Source: Gonatopus flavifemur (Eukaryota > Arthropoda > Insecta > Hymenoptera > Dryinidae). From it: a stretch of DNA of 64,000 bases. How positions within the stretch are numbered: the stretch's first letter is position 1; the number at the start of each line of letters is the position of its first letter. Shown here in pieces: positions 1-11,796 of this stretch. The position numbers and the translations under genes were made by a program. The notes beneath the pieces are model-generated. The model was not told where the DNA came from and searched no databases. It was given only the letters and a program-made list of their open reading frames with translations. The stretch covers positions 2,170,001-2,234,000 of the forward strand of contig JAFFJZ010000026.1 of the NCBI GenBank assembly GCA_018340375.1, in the 5' to 3' direction.

Positions 1-230
1 GATATTAAGAGCTAATGTATTATGGATTTGGTCTTCTTGATAATCACATTGGAAGTAGGAATGTCAACTAAGACTTTATTCAGTTATATTTTAATAGATG
101 GAAAGTCTTTTCACTTTCCTATCAGATATTGAGGAATTGAATATTTATATCCGTATTCGTAATATTTGACAGAGAATTTTAATTTTTCATCGCAAAGTTT
201 CGTTGAAACTTGAGTTTACTGATGAAAGAT

Positions 231-548
231 CCCAAGCAGCACCAGAATATACTATGAACGTTCTTCGAATATTCGAAATATGTTCTATGCACATTCCAAT
301 GAGACCGTTTCATAGGTGCTATGCATATTCATCGAACGTATGTAATCGAATATACGACGATACGCTGATTGAACGTCGATTGAATGAATATCGTACATTT
401 CGAATGTACTATGTATGTTTTAAGTATATTTGAAACAGTCTCATTCGAACATTCTATGAACGTTCATTATATGTTCTTCGTATCTCATTCGTACATTCTA
501 CGAACGTTTCTATTTCGTATATACTCTGAAATTCTGTCGCTGCTTGGG
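231..548 (+). repeat. MITE family A, copy 1 (full length, 318 bp)
   Basis: The element has perfect 10-bp terminal inverted repeats, CCCAAGCAGC at the left and GCTGCTTGGG at the right. It is flanked by AT on both sides, a 2-bp target duplication. The interior is built of short variations on GAACGTTC, ATTCGAA and CGTACATT, so it looks quasi-repetitive. There is no real coding capacity: the short open frames here recur in every copy and only reflect the repeat. At least eight other copies lie in the window. Confidence 0.85.
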
Positions 549-1164
549 ATGTATCGATGGCATCGATAAGACAAAAATCACACATTAAATTCTTGCATCA
601 ATGAATCTAATATTCCATATAATATAGAACTTCCATCACACGACATATAATTCTTATATTATTCCAAAGGATAATTTTTTGATTATTTCATCTCCAAATT
701 AACAATTGCAAGCTTATTCGATCACAACGAAAGGATGTTTCTATTGTTTCTTTGAGGGGTGTAATTTATTGATCCTCGCGATATTTGAAATCTCTTCTTA
801 TTATTACGTGCACCATATAGGGATGAAGAAATTGTTCAAGAATTTAATTATTTCAAATATCGAACTTTCCACTTGAGTGCACGTGACTTTTGTAGAAGAA
901 ATGCTCCAGCCACAAATCTCTAGTTTTTCACTAGCGCATGTATGATAAATTCGAGAATGCCTAGTACTTCTCGACTATGGTGGTTGTAAACTAAAAATCA
1001 TGATTATAGAAATGTTATCAGTCTGAATCTTTTATTGGATGAATTCTTAGTTCAATTCAAAAAAATGAGGCGGGTGTATTTTGGATTTTTAAAATACAAT
1101 CTTGAATCGCCATCCCTGGTAGGAATAAAACATGTATGACCCATATATGATCCATATATCATTA
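549..1164. other. Intergenic, no feature recognised
   Basis: AT-rich single-copy-looking sequence. I see no coding exon, RNA gene or inverted repeat in it. Confidence 0.5.
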
Positions 1165-2651
1165 TACAGGGTGGACCATTTTAAATGATATAGTCGAATA
1201 TCTCAGAAACTAGTAGGAATGGAAAAAAATGTTTCAGATAAAAGGTTTAGGGTTCCAAGGGGGAGGGTGATGCTGACCTTGAAAAATCCATCAGAGGTCA
1301 TTTTGAAGGTCATTTAAGGGTTAAGTTGGTTTTTTTTATTTGGACCACCATTTTTTTACCATGGCATGTAAAAGCTGAGTTCAAACCCTTTGCGAAACAC
1401 TGGTCCACCCGTTGGGGTGCGAGTTGAGGACCATCGGAGTTATTGGTGACCACGCGTGCGGTCTGGGGTCTACGAGGGGGTGATCGCATGGAAGGGCTTG
1501 ATGATTCCAGCAGGGAGACAAAGATTAGTGATAACCCCCCCCCCATCTCTAAAGTGAATTATCTGAAAGCTCGGAGGATGTTTGTGTCTGTTCGAATGCG
1601 CACCTCAATCAACGTTATGTGGTATGGTTAATACTTTCAATGTTTCAAGCAACCCTTCAACAATTCCTGAGGGTCGATACTGATTTAGCCCTGATTGAAT
1701 CAAATGGGATTTCAAGTGCAATAGCGAATCGTAATAAACCGAACACATAACTGCCTTTCATAATAATCTGAGACTCGATGTTCCCGTTTGTTCATGTTTA
1801 CGTTTTTTTCTCCAATGAAATCAACTCTAATCTCTGTTGGATTCAGTTCAAATCTCCGAAGAAGAATTCATAAACAAATAGAAACATCGAATCTTGGTAT
1901 ATTATGGTTGGTTATTATGTGGATGTCCACGAAAATACATGATCATTCAAACACTGGTTCGGAACTCAGGCCATCACAATCGTTATTTTCCCTTGTGTAT
2001 TCAATCACCTCAATTCGTTGATTTATTTCATTATTCAATCGAAGAAATGGACTATCAACCCTCTGAAATAGACGATAAGTTGCTTGTGCTAGGCGAATGT
2101 CAGACTAATTACAACGGAGCCGCAAGAGTTTACCGGGATCGGTATCCCGACCGCCGCATTGTGAGCCTTACGACTATCCGTCGACTCGAATTGAGGGTTC
2201 GACGAGGAGTATTAATGTGCGATAGAAGACATCAACAGCACGATGAGAATGATATCCGTGCACTTACCATATCGGGATTAATTCATTTGGACCCTCATAT
2301 TAGTAGCAGATCATTGGCACGAGTGACTGGTATACTCCGGACAACTATATTGAAAATCCTGGAGCATGTCAAGTATCGACCATAACACATTACGTTAACC
2401 CAAGCTCTCACCTTAAACGACATGAGACTTCGGATTAGATTCTGTGAATGGGCAATAGGCAAGGGTAGTTGACGATCCCCAGTTCTCCGACTATATAATG
2501 TTCTCTGACGAAGCGTGTTTTCAGAGCACTGAGCATTTGAATAGACACAATTCTCATTACTGGTCGGATGTTAATTCGGATTGGTACCGAACAACCGACA
2601 ACCAACATCGCTGGAGCGTAAATGTGTTGTGCGGGATTGCCAATGACTGTT

Positions 2652-2750
2652 CAGTGGTCACAGATCTGAAGCGCCGACCTTACTCACACGAACGTAACAG
2701 TATATACATGTGAGGACATGAACGTCGGCGTTTCGGATCTGTGACCACTG
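2652..2750. mobile_element. 99-bp hAT-type MITE
   Basis: Its TIRs are about 27 bp (CAGTGGTCACAGATC...). It is flanked by a perfect 8-bp duplication, TGACTGTT, at 2644-2651 and 2751-2758. Both the 8-bp duplication and the CAGTG ends are hAT hallmarks. Removing the element plus one duplication rejoins the transposase reading around it, which shows the insertion is precise. Confidence 0.85.
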
Positions 2751-2872
2751 TGACTGTTAAGTCGGTCCACATTTTTTCAACGGCACTTTGAACGGTCTCA
2801 TGTTTCTAGAATTGTGGATCTACAAACAAGGCAGAAGATGTGGATCCAACTGGATGGGGCGCCACCCCACTA

Positions 2873-3190
2873 CCCAAGCAGCACCAGAATATACTATGAA
2901 CGTTCTTCGAATATTCGAAATATGTTCTATGCACATTCCAATGAGACCGTTTCATAGGTGCTATGCATATTCATCGAACGTATGCAATCGAATGTACGAT
3001 GATATGTTAATCGAACGTCGATTGGATGGATATCGTACATTTTGAATGTACTATGTACGTCCTGAGTATATTTAAAACAGTCTCATTCGAACATTCTATG
3101 AACGTTCATTATATGTTCTTCGTATCTCATTCGTACATTCTACGAACGTTTCTATTTCGTATATACTTTGAAATTCTATTGCTGCTTGGG
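2873..3190 (+). repeat. MITE family A, copy 2 (full length)
   Basis: CCCAAGCAGC...GCTGCTTGGG with TA duplicated on both sides (2871-2872, 3191-3192). It is inserted in the QLDGAPPHY catalytic segment of the transposase. Its right TA is also the left TA of the next MITE. Confidence 0.9.
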
Positions 3191-3192
3191 TA

Positions 3193-3448
3193 CACGCAGA
3201 GCCAAGTTATCTAAAAAATTACTACACTTTATAGTAAACTAAGGACAAAATCACGTTTTGGGGTTATGTATTATATGTTGTCATTCAAATTACTATACTT
3301 TCTAGTAAGCAGTGATGGAATTCTGTTATTTATTGATAGAAAGTATAGTCATTTCAATGACAACATATAATAGATAACCCCAAAACGTGATTTTGTCCCT
3401 ATTTTACTACAAAGTGTGGTAAGTTTTTAGGTAACTTTGCTCTGCGTG
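3193..3448. repeat. Hairpin MITE, CACGCAGAG ends, TA duplication
   Basis: The two halves are inverted copies of each other over nearly the whole 256 bp (shared words such as ACAAAATCACGTTTTGGGG). TA flanks it at 3191-3192 and 3449-3450. It sits directly against family-A copy 2. Confidence 0.85.
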
Positions 3449-3763
3449 TACGCATTGATTGTGAGAGAATACCTTGATCACCATTTCCCGCACAGATGGA
3501 TCAGACGAGGTGGCCCAGTTGCGTGACCTCCACGTTCACCCGACTTGACATCTCGCGACTTCTTGTTGTGAGGATTCCTAGAAGATCAAGTGTACAAAGC
3601 TCAACCAACAACGAGGGCAGATATGATAGATCGTATTCGTACTGTTTGTGCGAACATACCCCGATCAGTGTTACTGAAAACTGTTGTAAATTTCCGGTGG
3701 AGACTGGGATTGTGTATCCAAGTAGAGGGAAATAATTTCGAACAATTATTGTAACACCATCAA

Positions 3764-3890
3764 ACACCCCACACGTGAGACGCAAGGGGACTCACAACAA
3801 TCAAGCACCCCACATGTGAGAGGCAAGGGGACTCACAATAATCAAGGACCCCACATGTGAGAAGCGAGGGGACTCACAATAATCAAGCAT
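3764..3890. repeat. Tandem repeat, about three 41-bp units
   Basis: The unit reads roughly CCCCACATGTGAG, then AAGGGGACTCACAA, then TAATCAAG, repeated at about 3766, 3809 and 3850. It lies just after the transposase stop and before the right TIR. No function is evident. Confidence 0.7.
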
Positions 3891-4263
3891 CCCGGAGGAA
3901 ACAGAGAACTACCACGCCCACGTCGTTGTTCCTGGGTAGCACTAAGAGTAGTTCATCAATAAATTCGATGGTCCATAACTCGCATTCCAACAAGCGGAAG
4001 GGGATCCATGAACAGTGTTTCGTAAAGGGTTTGGAACCAGCTTTCACATGCCATGGTGAGAAAATGGGAGTCCGATTTGAAAGAATCATCTTGACCTCTA
4101 AATGACCTTCAAAATGATCTTTGAGAGATTTTTCAAGGTCGGCATCATACTTCCCCCTCAGAACCCTGAACTTTTTATCTGAAACATTTTTTCCCATCTC
4201 CACTAGTTTTCGAGATATTTGACTATATCATTTCAAATGGTCCACCCTGTATATGGCCATATA

Positions 4264-6116
4264 CAGGGTGATTCAAAATTCCCGCACTCTTTTTTGGGAG
4301 TAGATTCCTGATGAAATTCTAAAACGATTTGTCCTTTTGCACAATGCTCTCCGACGCATAATTTCCGAGATATAATTAATCAAAGTTGACTAATTATGAG
4401 GTGGATCCATCGGTCATTCAGGAGCGTCATAACAGAACAAGAGAGGAAGGTGCTTGCAGAGGGCGCTCATACGATCAGCTGATCGGTATAATCGATACGA
4501 TTTACCAACATACAAATTGGTAAATTTTCTATGTAGAACGATTGAATTCGTCGACACTGTGGAAAAATTGATTATTGTCATGAATTCTTATCACGATATG
4601 CTGTAGGTGAAAGTTGTAATTTCAGTAATGATTTTTATTACGCAGACAAATGTAAAATAGTGTTATTACGTAGGGATAGGGATTCAAGTGGGAGACAAAA
4701 GTACAACTACTCGTTTTCAATGAGAATTTTCATGTAAAGAAGAAAACATGAGAATTTTCATTCATCCGATACCCAATTTGAACGGTTTGATTAGTGAGTT
4801 TACCACAAGAGATTGGATTCCGAATCCTGTATTCTGATTGGTCGAGAATCAATGTATGTTTGATCAATCCTCGGCCGTTTCAAATGATTCTTCTGGAGAA
4901 TGTGTTTTCGACTTATCCCAACCACAACATTGAACAATGATGAATTCATTCGAATTCACCCTTTTTACATCATTCGATGATTATAAAGGGTTTATCGAAC
5001 GTTAATAACTTACTCCAACTTGCAGAATCCATCAATTTTGACGAAAATAGAAGGTGTGACATCGTATACGATCCAATCATTGCACTTGATTGACATTGTA
5101 ATCGCATACGGTTTGTTTAGCTTAAATCAACCATTCGTGATACGAATCAACCAATCAGGTGACAGCTCGAAACAGTTTCATTTAAAGCACATATGACTTC
5201 AAAGGGCATATTGTTATTTCAAATGGAAAAAGAATTGTCTTTGAAGATTAACCAAATCCGTCCTTTTTAGGACGAATACATTTTCTAAACGTAGAAACGC
5301 GCTCGAACTTGCACGCAATTTGAATTAGATTTTGATTTAAACATGAATGATCTTGAGTGATCTCAAGTAAGTTATTAACGTTCGATGAACCCTTTATAAT
5401 CATCGAATGATGTGAAAAGGGTGAATTCGAATAAATTCATCATTGTTCAATGTTGTGGTTGGGATAAGTCGAAAACACATTCTTCAGAAGAATCATTTTA
5501 AACGGCCGAGGATTGATCTAACATACATTGATTCTCGACCAATCAGAATACAGGATTCGGAATCCAATCTCTTGTGGTAAACTTACTAATCAAACCGTTC
5601 AAATTGGGTATCGGATGAATGAAAATTCTCATGTTTTCTTCTTTACATGAAAATTCTGATTAAAAACGAGTAGTTATGCTTTTTTCTCCCACTTGAATCC
5701 CTATCCCTATGAAATAACACTATTTTACATTCGTCTGCGTAATAAAAATCATTACTGAAATTACAACTTTCACCTACAGCATATCGTGATAAGAATTCAT
5801 GACAATAATCAATTTTTCCACAGTGTCGACGAATTCAATCGTTCTACATAGAAAATTTACCAATTTGTATGTTGGTAAATCGTATCGATTATACCGATCA
5901 GCTGATCGTATGAGCGCCCTCTGCATGCACCTTCCTCTCTTGTTCTGTTATGACGCTCCTGAATGACCGATGGATCCACCTCATAATTAGTCAACTTTAA
6001 TTAATTATATCTCGGAAATTATGCGTCGGAGAGCATTGTGCAAAAGGACAAATCGTTTTAGAATATCATCAGGAATCTACTCCCAAAAAAGAGTGCGGGA
6101 ATTTTGAATCACCCTG
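4264..6116. mobile_element. 1.85-kb palindromic foldback element, TA duplication
   Basis: The arms 4264-5014 and 5366-6116 are each 751 bp and nearly identical inverted copies, around a spacer of about 350 bp. Ends are CAGGGTGATTCAAAATTCC and complement, flanked by TA (4262-4263, 6117-6118). There is no transposase, so it is non-autonomous. The ends resemble those of the neighbouring 1167-4249 element only in the first CAGGGTG bases. Confidence 0.85.
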
Positions 6117-6143
6117 TATATCATCATCATCATCATTAAGTAT

Positions 6144-7690
6144 TCAGCCTTGCGACTGGTTTGATGAAACCCTCCACCCCTGTCTATTATCTGCCAAACG
6201 TTCAATTTCTACATATCTCCTACATCCCTTGTCTTGTACGATTTGCTTCATATAACTTGCTCTAGGTTTACCTTTACCAGTTTTACCATTCATTTTCCCT
6301 TCCAATATTGTTCTCAATAAACTCTCATGCCGTAATGTGTGTTCTATAAGATTGCTTCTCCTTTTCACGATGTGTTTCAAAAGATTTCTTTCTTCATTTA
6401 TCTGCTCGAGTACTTCTTCATTTTTGACTTTGTCTATCCATTTTATTCTGAGCATCCTCCTATAACACCACATTTCAAAAGCTTCAAGTCCTCGTTGATC
6501 AGTTTTCCCTATTGTCCAAGTTTCGCAACCATATAATGCTGTGCTCCAAACATAACTCTTCAAGAATTTCTTCCTTACTTCCGAGCTTATATTTTTTGAG
6601 CATAATAACTGTTTCTTTTGGTAAAAAGCCTGTTTCCCTTGTGCTATTCTTGCTCTTATATCTCTTTCGCTTTTGCCGTTTTCTGTAATTATGCTTCATA
6701 GATATTTGAATTCTTTCACCTGTTCAATTGTCTCGGTATCTATTTTATTTTTTGTTTTTCTAGCTGTTTTCGCTGCTGTACACATCATGAATTTTGTTTT
6801 GTCTTTATTTATATTCATACAATAGTTCCCCAATAATATTGTTCTCATAGTGTTGAGAATATTTTCTAACTCAGTACTACTCGTGGCAAGTATAGCTATG
6901 TCATCCGCGAATCTCAACATACTTATATTTTCTCCCTGAATCTGTAATTTGGATTGAATTTCCTCCTTCACTTCGTTCATTGCTCCTTCTATATATAAAT
7001 TGAAAATCAGTGGCGATAATGAGCATCCTTGTCTCACCCCTCTTCTTATTTGTGCTTCCCCTTCCTGACCCTCTATGTCTATTATTGCACTACGATTCTT
7101 ATATAATTCGTATATTATTCTTCTATCTTTATCATTTATTCCCACCTTCTTCAGGATCGCAAACATCTTCTCCCATTCCACATCATCAAGAGCCTTTTGT
7201 ATATCTACAAAACCTATGTACACAAGATTTCTCCAACGCTATCGTTTTCTCTATTACTGCTCTAAGTGCTAAAATTGCTTCTCGCGTTCCCCTATTTTTT
7301 CTAAAACCGAACTGATCTTCTGACAATCTACTCTCTATTTTATTTTTCATCTTCCTGTATATAATTTTGGTCAGTATTTTCGAAGCATGTTAAGTTAAAC
7401 TGATCGTTCTGTAGTTCTCGCATTTGTCTGCCCCTTATTTTTCCGGGATAGCGACAATTTTATTCTTTTGGAAATCTTCCGGTACTTCTCCTTTTTCGTA
7501 CATATCTCTAATCAATTCAAACAGTGCGTCACGAGTTCCTTCACTGAAGGCTTTTATAAGGTCCGCACTTATGCCATCTATGCTTGGCGCTTTATTATTT
7601 TTCAATTCTTTCGAAGCCTTGTCGAATTCTGATCTCAATATCGAATCTCCCAATTCTTCCTCATCTACACGGAAAAAAGAAAACAGCAAT
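6144..7690 (-). pseudogene. RTE LINE reverse transcriptase and C-terminal domain
   Basis: Pieces in order on the minus strand: NNKAPSIDGISADLIKAF (fingers region), EDQFGFRKNRGTREAI (about 7315-7270), then RRGVRQGCSLSPLIFNLY and LRFADDIAIL, the polymerase FADD box. The C-terminal piece has LYGCETWT and RRMLRIKW, conserved in RTE elements. Frameshifts occur near 7430, 7225 and 6700-6560, so no full protein can be made. An upstream linker piece (8538-7849, rich in Lys and Glu) joins this to the endonuclease. Confidence 0.8.
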
Positions 7691-7900
7691 GGTTACTGTG
7701 AATCGCAGTAATTCATTGAAAAAAAATCAAATTCACGCCGTTCATTACTGCGTCTCCCAGTAACCGTTAATGTCCAAGCAGCATTGACGAATTTCACTGC
7801 AGTACACATCACTGTAATCGTGCTAACCTCTATCATCCAAGCGTGTTTTCATTTGTTTTTCAACTGATTGCTGTTATGGACAGTAACCAGTGCTGTTTTC
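7679..7900. repeat. Hairpin MITE inside the RTE LINE
   Basis: The ends GAAAACAGCAATGGTTACTG and (inverted) GAAAACAGCACTGGTTACTG define imperfect TIRs of about 50 bp. It splits the LINE between the linker and the RT domain. I could not fix a target duplication. Confidence 0.6.
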
Positions 7901-8554
7901 TTCTTTCCGTGTACATCCTTCTCCTTCTCTAAAAGTGCTATATCATCGTTTCCTCTATACAAGTCTTCCAAATGATTGATCCACTGTTCTATTTTCTCTT
8001 CCGTGTTTATCAATTGTCGTCCTAGAGAGTTTCTAATCTTATTGCTTCTAGATTTCATTTGTCCGAAAAATCTGTTAATAATCCTATATGCTTCATCTAT
8101 TTTTCCTAAATGCAATCTTCTTTCTATTTCCTGACATTTCTCTTCTAACCACTGTTCTTTTGCTTTCCTTGATTCTCTTATTATTTTATTTCCCAATGAT
8201 TTGTATCGTTGCTGGCCTTCTTGGCTATCATTATTCTTGTATTTTCTTCTTTCATTTATCAATTCTAGAATTTCTCCCGTTACCCATGGGTTTTTAGGTT
8301 CTACTCCATTATTCTTCAAAATCTTATCCGCACCTTCTCTTATATTCCCCTTCATCTTTGTCCATCCCCTCTCTATTCCCAAGTCTTTCTCTTTTTGATC
8401 TCCCAATTTTTCATCCAACATTTTCTCGAATGCCTCATGTGTTTGTTTTTGCTTGAGGTTCTTCAAATCCCATCTTTTCTGCATTTTCCTTTTCTTCTTC
8501 AGAGATTTGAATTTCAGAGAATATTTCATCATCAACATATTATGATCACTATAT

Positions 8555-9280
8555 CTATATATCTATCACTATCACTATATCATCTATATCTGCACTGGGA
8601 TAAGTTTTACAGTTTTTCACTTGATTTCTAAATCTTTGTTTCACTAATATGTAATCAATTTGGTATCTTGCTGTATCTCCTGACATTTTCCAAGTGTAGA
8701 TTCTTCTTGGATGATTTTCAAATAAAGTGTTTGTGATAACCATCTTATGATTTTCACAAAATTCGACTAAACGTTGTCCTCTATCGTTCCTCCTTCCTAA
8801 CGCAAAATCTCCTATTATGTTGTCCTCTTTTCCTTGTCCTCCTACCGCATTCCAATCCCCCATCACTATCAAATTCTCTTTTCCCTTCACATATTCTATC
8901 ACTTCTTCTATTTCTTGGTACGTTTTTTCAATATCTTCCTCCAAAGATGCAGATGTGGGCATGTATACTTGGACTATGACTGTGTCTACCAGTTTTGTTC
9001 TGATTCTAACCATCATCACACGTTCATTATGTTGCAAATAATTTTCTATTCTATTTCCTACTCTTTTATGCATTACAATTCCTACACCTGCTTGACCATT
9101 CTTTGATCCTGTATGAATTATTCTATAATCCCCACTCCAGAAATCGCCTGCTTGTGGCCATCTCATTCCGGTAATCCCCATTACGTCTATATTCAACCTT
9201 TTCATGTCTAATTTCAAATTTTCTAATTTTCCCGCTTGCCTTAGTGATCTAACATTCCACGCTCCGCCCCATATATAATG
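8555..9280 (-). pseudogene. RTE LINE endonuclease domain
   Basis: The minus-strand translation contains WNVRSLRQAGKLENL near its start, then GITGMRWPQAGDF, VYMPTSASLEEDIE, a catalytic-site MGDWNA motif and YQIDYILV near the end. This is the exonuclease/endonuclease/phosphatase fold used by RTE and BovB elements to nick target DNA. The frame runs through an upstream ATG at 9346 that lies in foreign sequence, so the true start is missing. The C-terminal catalytic SDH motif is lost in a degenerate ATATC-rich stretch near 8540-8580. Confidence 0.8.
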
Positions 9281-9333
9281 CACACATAATCCACATCGAA
9301 TCCATATATGTCTTATACATGACCCATTAATAT

Positions 9334-9520
9334 TACGGCCGATCATGTGAGTTTTGAGCTTTCATTGTATTCAAATAATTCTGTTGAAAGTATATGATCA
9401 AAAAGTTGGATAATAAAATCTTCAACGTCCGGCATGTTCGGCATTGACATAGATTCCAAAATCTACTAGACACGACCAACACGTTTGGTTTGGAATAACT
9501 TAGCGCTGTTTCTAGTAACA
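9334..9520. repeat. Fragment of the palindrome family seen at 56,055-57,138
   Basis: It shares GAGTTTTGAGC, GAATTCTGTTGAAAGTA-like sequence and TTGGTTTGGAATAACTTAGC with the spacer and right arm of the 56-kb palindrome. Only one arm is present. Flanking sequence up to 9643 shows nothing recognisable. Confidence 0.55.
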
Positions 9521-9643
9521 CATGGGCTGAGAAGTACCGGGCCTAACAGATAGATGGCGTGAATTTTACTGCATTCACCTGTTTCTTAGTTAGTACTAAC
9601 TTTCGAAAGACAGCTGTCAAAATTTCATGATATTCTATTAATT

Positions 9644-9961
9644 CCCAAACAGCAACAGAAGTTCAAAGTATATACGAAATAGGAACGTTCGTAGAATGTA
9701 CGTATGAGATGCGAAGAACACATAATCAACGTTCATAGAATATTCGAATGAGACTGTTTTATATGTACTGAAAACGTACATAGTACATTCGAAATGTACG
9801 ATATTCATTCAATCGACCTTCGATTGACGTGCTATTGTATATTCGGCTACATACGTTCGATGAATATGCATAGCACCTATGGAACGGTCTCATTGGAATT
9901 TGCATAGAACATATTTCGAATATTCGAAGAACGTTCATAAAATATGCTGGTGCTGCTTGGG
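9644..9961 (-). repeat. MITE family A, copy 3
   Basis: CCCAAACAGCAACAG at the left and GCTGCTTGGG at the right, in reverse orientation and 318 bp long. The flanking bases (TT and TC) no longer match. Confidence 0.85.
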
Positions 9962-9996
9962 TCTGCTGTGCATTTGTTAAATTTTGCGTGAAAGGT

Positions 9997-10388
9997 CCCG
10001 TACAGCACAACCACCAATCCTCCACCTAGGACTTCGGTGGACTGGAGGTGGAGAATTGGTGGAGAAATGGGGGCCGTGGAAATAAGGGAGAAATAAGGGA
10101 GAGTCTCCGTTGAGGCAACGGAGAGGCGACGGAGAAATGTCCGCCCCCTGTATTTTCAATATAATTCTTATTGGTGCATTTACGTAACCAAATCTGAATG
10201 TATGAATTCACGGATTCAAGTTTTACTGGAAATACAGGGGGCGGACATTTCTCCGTCGCCTCTCCGTTGCCTCAACGGAGACTCTCCCTTATTTCTCCCT
10301 TATTTCCACGGCTCCCATTCCTCCACCAATTCTCCATCTCCAGTCCACCGAAGTCCTAGGTGGAGGATCGGTGGTTGTGCTGTACGGG
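9997..10388. repeat. Hairpin MITE, CCCGTACAGC ends, 2-bp duplication GT
   Basis: The halves are inverted copies over about 170 bp each (CCTCCACCTAGGACTTCGG, GGGGGCGGACATTTCTCCG). CCCGTACAGCAC at the left matches GTGCTGTACGGG at the right. GT flanks both sides. It is GC-richer than its surroundings. Confidence 0.8.
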
Positions 10389-10410
10389 GTTATTAAACCG
10401 ATAAACGATT

Positions 10411-10717
10411 CCCAAGTAGCACCAGAATATACTATGAACGTTCTTCGAATAATCGAAATATGCTCTATGCACATTCCAATGAGATCGTTTCATGGGCCCT
10501 ATGCATCTTTATTGGACGTGTGTAATCAAATATACGACTTTACGTCGATTGAACGAATATCGTACATTTCGAATGTACTATATACGTTCTGAGTATATTT
10601 AAAACAGTCTCATTCGAACATTTTATAAACGTTCATTATATGTTTGTCGTATCTCATTTGTACATTCTACGAACGTTTCTATTTCTTATATACTTTGAAA
10701 TTCTGTTGCTGCTTGGA
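10411..10717 (+). repeat. MITE family A, copy 4
   Basis: CCCAAGTAGC at the left and GCTGCTTGGA at the right, 307 bp with small deletions. It is inserted in the gypsy pol remnant. Confidence 0.8.
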
Positions 10718-11229
10718 GAAAAGCTTAATCCGTTCTATGCGTGTGCGAGCCAAGAGAAATTTGTATGATCAAGGGATTGTGAGGAAGCGTTCGAAAGGGT
10801 GAAAAAAGAATTCCCAAGCAGCAATGGAAGTTAAACGTATATACGAAATAGAGACATCAATAGAATGTACGAATAAGATTCAAAGAGCATACAATGAACG
10901 TTCATAGAATATTCGAATGAGACTATTTTACGTATACTTAGTATGTGCATAGTATATTCGAAATGTACGATATCCATTCAATCGACGTTCGTTTGACGTC
11001 CGATCATATATTCGATTACGTATATTCGATGAATGTACCCAAGTAGCACCAGAATATACTATGAACGTTCTCAGAATATTCGAAATATGTTCTATGCACA
11101 TTCCAATGAGACCGTTTCATAGGTGCTATGCATATTCATCGAACGTATGCAATCGAATGTACGATGATATGTTAATCGAACGTCGATTGGATGGATATCG
11201 TACATTTTGAATGTACTATGTACGTTTCA

Positions 11230-11472
11230 CACTGAGAGAAATAATGATTAATATCAAGAATTTAAATTCATGAATGCTGCTAAGAATACAAATTCTTGGT
11301 TATAGTTAATATGTTATTGGCGCAAAAGAAATTTCCTTGAATCCAGAAATATTTCCTTGATTTAAGAAAATTTCTTTTGGGCCAATAACACATCAACTGT
11401 AATCAAGAATTTTTATTCTTGGCAGTATTCATGAATTAAAATTCTTGATATTAATAATCATTCCTCTCAGTG
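11230..11472. repeat. Hairpin MITE, CACTGAGAG ends
   Basis: Both halves match as an inverted repeat over at least 52 bp with few mismatches (GATTAATATCAAGAATTT), and the pairing continues to the middle. The target within copy 6 was a TA; the left flank now reads CA and the right TA. It has the same end sequence as the 51,008-55,238 element. Confidence 0.85.
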
Positions 11473-11478
11473 TAAGTA

Positions 11479-11796
11479 CCCAAGCAGCAACAGAATTTCA
11501 AAGTATATACGAAGTAGAAACGTTCGTAGAATGTACGGATAAGATACGAAGAACATATAATGAATGTTCATAGAATGTTCGAATGAGACTGTTTTGAATA
11601 TACTTAGAACGTACGTAGTACAATCGAAACCTACGATATACATTCAATCGACGTTCAATCAACGTGCTGTCGTATATCCGGTTACATACGTTTGATAAAT
11701 ATGCATAGCACCTATAGAACGGTCTCATTCGAATATGCATAGAACATATTTTGAATATTCGAAGAACGTTCATAGTATATTCTGGTGCTGCTTGGG
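11479..11796 (-). repeat. MITE family A, copy 7 (innermost)
   Basis: A full-length 318-bp reverse copy with perfect CCCAAGCAGC/GCTGCTTGGG ends and TA on both sides, inserted in copy 6. Confidence 0.9.

Larger units (their letters stand above)
2047..3754 (+). pseudogene. IS630/Tc1-like transposase, disrupted by three insertions and by stops
   Basis: The first piece (2047-2385) starts MDYQPSEIDDKLL and is a helix-turn-helix DNA-binding region of the DUF4817 type. After a stop and a frame change, FSDEACF (from about 2498) carries the first catalytic Asp, followed by a HNSHYWSD segment typical of this family. The hAT MITE at 2652-2750 interrupts just after the GIANDC segment, and VGPHFFNGTLNG resumes behind it. 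The second catalytic Asp is in QLDGAPPHY, where two MITEs inserted back to back at one TA. The last part (3451-3754) holds SPDLTSRDFLLWG with the third acidic residue. All three catalytic positions are visible, giving a DDD layout, but the gene cannot be translated as it stands. The family is common in insect genomes. Confidence 0.75.
1167..4249 (+). mobile_element. Tc1/mariner-IS630-type DNA transposon with long TIRs
   Basis: The ends are CAGGGTGGACCATTT and its complement, flanked by TA on each side (1165-1166 and 4250-4251). The TIRs run about 240 bp (1167-1410 against 4010-4249) with scattered mismatches. Between them lies a broken DDE transposase on the plus strand. Three smaller elements sit inside the transposase: a hAT-type MITE at 2652, family-A MITE copy 2 at 2873 and a hairpin MITE at 3193. 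Without them the element would be about 2.4 kb. The TA duplication and the transposase motifs both place it in the IS630-Tc1-mariner group. Confidence 0.8.
6119..9333 (-). mobile_element. RTE-clade LINE, degraded
   Basis: Read on the minus strand, the order is an APE-type endonuclease (about 9280-8560), a linker, reverse transcriptase (about 7690-6700), then a C-terminal region ending near 6144. The 3' end is a short (ATG)n tail at 6119-6137, typical of RTE elements, which end in simple repeats rather than poly(A). The 5' end abuts an unrelated repeat fragment near 9334, so the element is probably 5' truncated. A MITE interrupts it at 7679-7900 and several frameshifts break the ORF. Confidence 0.8.

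Noticed and set aside
231..548. Small ORFs in family-A MITE copies as genes
   Set aside because: They recur in each copy, shift with small indels and lack any domain.
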